From: Phymatolithon calcareum
Taxonomy: Eukaryota > Rhodophyta > Florideophyceae > Hapalidiales
DNA length: 64,000 nt
NCBI GenBank assembly: GCA_977006965.1
Contig: OZ345356.1
Location: forward strand, 186,001 to 250,000
Direction of reading: 5' to 3'
Part shown: positions 61,367 to 64,000 of the stretch, one piece after another
Position numbering within the stretch: position 1 is the first letter of the stretch
Layout of the letters: each line of letters opens with the position of its first letter
Position numbers and translations under genes: made by a program
Notes under the pieces: model-generated
Database searches by the model: none
Told to the model about the DNA's origin: nothing
Seen by the model: the letters and a program-made list of their open reading frames with translations, nothing else

Positions 61367-64000
61367 TGTGCTTGTGGGCAGGGTTCACCTTCGGGCGGTG
61401 CGGCGTGTGTCGTCAATTCGGGGGAGAACGGAGGGGGAAGAGGAGAAAGTTGGTTTGGCATGATGCGCCGTGCAGTGGATGAGTTGTGCGTGCGTTACAA
61501 CGACGGTGTGAATCGTGGTGGTAGAATTCAAACGTTGGAGGGGGCGTGAAAGGGCGGGAGACAGGCGGTATTGCCACATTGGATGCAGCTTGCACACACA
61601 CACAAGATGTGTTGCTTACATAGTTGCGGCGTTTTGCAGGCTTCGCCTCTGTGGGCGGAGTTGCTTTACAGTACAGCAGGGACTTTCGGAGTGGGGAATA
61701 GGCAGAGGACCACGTGCGCCGAAAGGGGGTGTACAGTACTGTGCAGCAAAGGGAGAAGATTCAAATGGTGGTGTGCCGATGCGTAATTGTTAATTTGTTT
61801 TATTGAGGTGTTCGGTGCTCCTGTGAAGGAGCGTGCCGATGCAGGGCCAGTGCTGTGCTCGAGAGGGTTGCTTGCGATGCGGCGGAAGGGGGCGGACATT
61901 GGTGTGGCGGCTTCTGATGGATATTCGTACCGCCGCGCGTTGCTGCAGGGATGCTTGGCCGTTCGAATTGATATCAGCAATATCAACGCTCTGGTCTCGA
62001 GCTGTAAACGGTAATGGACGGCGTGCATGTATATTTTTAAAAAATATACGTGCACGCCATCATGGTGATCCTTTTAAAAATAGTTTGGAAGATTTTAACC
62101 TCTTTTCATTAGGCTTAGCCAATGGGAGCATTGGATTGTTTACTTTCCAAAAAAATTAGAAATCATATTAATTATTGGAACGTTTAGCATTACTGTATTG
62201 GAAAATCTGAACGGTGCGAGGCAATGCCGAATACGACTCGTAACGAATCATGAAATTTACAGTACTGTACTGTATCATACAAGCTTTTTGGGCTGAGCAC
62301 GAACCGTACAAAGCATTGCGCTGCACTGTAATCTGGCCGTATAGTACTCTGCCGTTCAGTGGGAAATCAGCATCGATTTATCTTATGATACTTGCTTGTC
62401 TTAAGATCAGCAAATATCAAGACAAATAAGAATTTTTTGATATCAAGATTTGAATTTTATCATTGATTTCATCATCGAGAATACTGTATGATACGCCGCC
62501 AAATGGTTCTGATTAGGGATACAGTATTTACTCATCGATTCTTCTGCAACGCGATCTTCATTCATGAGCTATCAATAGCTTTTGGCTGACATGCATTACT
62601 TTGTGCATCTCTCTGTTCTGATCTCGAGTCCGAAAGTTGAGCAGTGTATTACCAGGGGAGAACATTCCCCTGGGATTACAGTAATCTCTCAGCGGAGTCC
62701 CCATGCGTATGATACAGCTCAGCTATAATTTACCTCAGACCGCTTCTTTGGCTACACCAATCTGAGGAGAGCCCACTTGGCAGCCGGCCCTGCAGGATGT
62801 CTACTGTACAGTACAACCATTGCGCCTTTTCTGACTGCCAACAATGCACTCCCATTGCACCATCCGGTCCGCAGGTCGCTGTGCCACATCCTGCACCGGA
62901 GAACAATCTGTCTTAGTCCGATTCACAGTGTAAATCAGTTTTTAGTAACGGTGGCTTGCTACCCAACTGGAGGTTAAATCGCACCTTGATTCCCACTCTT
63001 CTTCGTCCAAGTCAAAAGGACGATTCCCTGTGCTCATCGACGCCGCAAGGAGGTTACATCCCAAAGCTTAATAAAGGGTTACTTGCTGTAGTTGCAACAA
63101 TAATACTATGACCATACAATGTATCTCTTCGTTCTCTCTGAAAGTCCCCAATGTCCCACGTGGAAACTCTCTCGCATGATTTAATTGTAATTTCGTGCAT
63201 TGCAACCACAAGTGAGCACCATCCCGTGTAAACAACGATGCCTACATTAACGCACCCAGATTACTGTACCTCGTGATAATTCAGCTCCATAGGATCTACA
63301 AGTTCATCAAGTCTACCAGTGGTATATCACAATTTTATTTCTCTCTTGTGCCCTTGCTGTCTATTCGATACACGAGAGCAAAGCACCAGATCGTCGTCGT
63401 GTCGATCCACGAGTTCCCATTTTTTTAAACAACTGTAGTAGTTTACTTAAAAGCCTTAGTAACACTCCTAATACTGTACGGACGCAGCTTTTCGTAACTT
63501 GTTCATTCTAGTAGTAGATTGCGGGATTCTGTTTTCCGAACTCCTCCGTTACGGGTCTGCAGTTGATCGACATTTCCTGGCTTGCTTGCTGTGTGAAGCC
63601 ACAGGAGCGCGCACAGAACGAATATCTATAACGTCCCGATCGCCTCTTCAATATCGGTGCTTCTGTCAAGTGCCTGTAGTGGAGGTGCTCCTCATGTGCG
63701 GACTGTACTTGTGCTGGATTCGAGTTTTGTCTCGTTAGCATTACTGTCCTTTCTCGTTCCTCGTCGCCGCAAGATTTACCGGCCAGTAGTCTACACATTC
63801 TCCGTCGCTTACAGTGGGCCGTGTTAGTTTGGTAAGCTATCTGACCTCCCCATATGGGTGTCCGCTGACCTGCCCATGGTAGGTCATCTTCAATCTAGTG
63901 TGTCGTCTCTGTTTAGTTTTAGGCCCTTCGACCAACCTCAGAAGGTGAGGGTATCGAGGATCGACCAACAAGTATTATCCATCGACTGTCTACCATCGAG
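61367..64000. other. Intergenic, no gene recognised
   Basis: Only short frames. It holds a near-perfect palindrome (62020-62058), a small palindrome CAGGGGAGAACATTCCCCTG near 62654 with the same CAGGGG/CCCCTG ends as the hAT-type MITEs, and a tail relic at about 63425-63495 related to 136-235. Confidence 0.4.
62020..62058. repeat. 39-bp near-perfect palindrome
   Basis: GGCGTGCATGTATATTTTT joins directly to AAAAAATATACGTGCACGCC; arms of 19 and 20 bases with one mismatch and a one-base length difference, and no loop. It could extrude as a cruciform. Function unknown. Confidence 0.8.

Overview
The window looks like nuclear DNA of a photosynthetic eukaryote, most likely a florideophyte red alga; Chondrus crispus is my best guess. 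The reasons are six long, apparently uninterrupted host genes, a Deg1-type protease with a plastid-targeting-like N-terminus beside an animal-type haem peroxidase, and wide intervals packed with transposons. The species call is inference and was not tested by any search.

The six host genes are a leucine-rich solenoid-like protein (13876-15396 +), a DUF4419 protein (17154-18284 +), a Deg1-like thylakoid serine protease (22655-23980 +), a secreted animal-type haem peroxidase (28287-29837 +), a DUF4246 2-oxoglutarate/Fe(II) oxygenase-like protein (46864-48534 +) and a secreted proline-rich protein with cysteine clusters at both ends (60737-61366 -). They are not an operon and show no obvious shared pathway.

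Most of the rest is mobile DNA nested inside mobile DNA.

From 2254 to 10498 a pogo-like element contains a piggyBac-like element. That element was split by a full-length two-ORF LINE (LINE-A) with a 14-bp target-site duplication (TSD). Then come a solo LTR (LTR-1), a 271-bp LINE tail with a 12-bp TSD, a MITE and another LINE-A tail. A pogo-type element at 18382-19955 has an inverted relative at 34989-36286. A second LTR-1 solo LTR (30593-33316, TSD ATTGC) contains a 5'-truncated LINE-A2 copy with a 17-bp TSD, and a near-identical LINE-A2 copy lies inverted at 36322-37723. At 37799-39567 a LINE fragment holds a small non-autonomous LTR element whose 190-bp LTRs look identical.

From 41767 to 45386 lies a knot of hAT-B elements with a tandem duplication, a solo LTR and a 970-bp fold-back. 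A further hAT-B (48923-51180) is split by a truncated LINE-C with a 15-bp TSD. LINE-B (about 51190-58117) is split inside ORF2 by a hAT element with an 8-bp TSD and an apparently intact 511-aa transposase. A third LTR-1 copy lies at 59293-60000.

LINE-A and LINE-B share an architecture. ORF1 has a CxxC...CxxC zinc-ribbon-like motif and a downstream segment conserved between the two. ORF2 has an EEP endonuclease followed by a reverse transcriptase. ORF1 and ORF2 meet at an overlapping stop/start. Each LINE carries lesions that can be located exactly.
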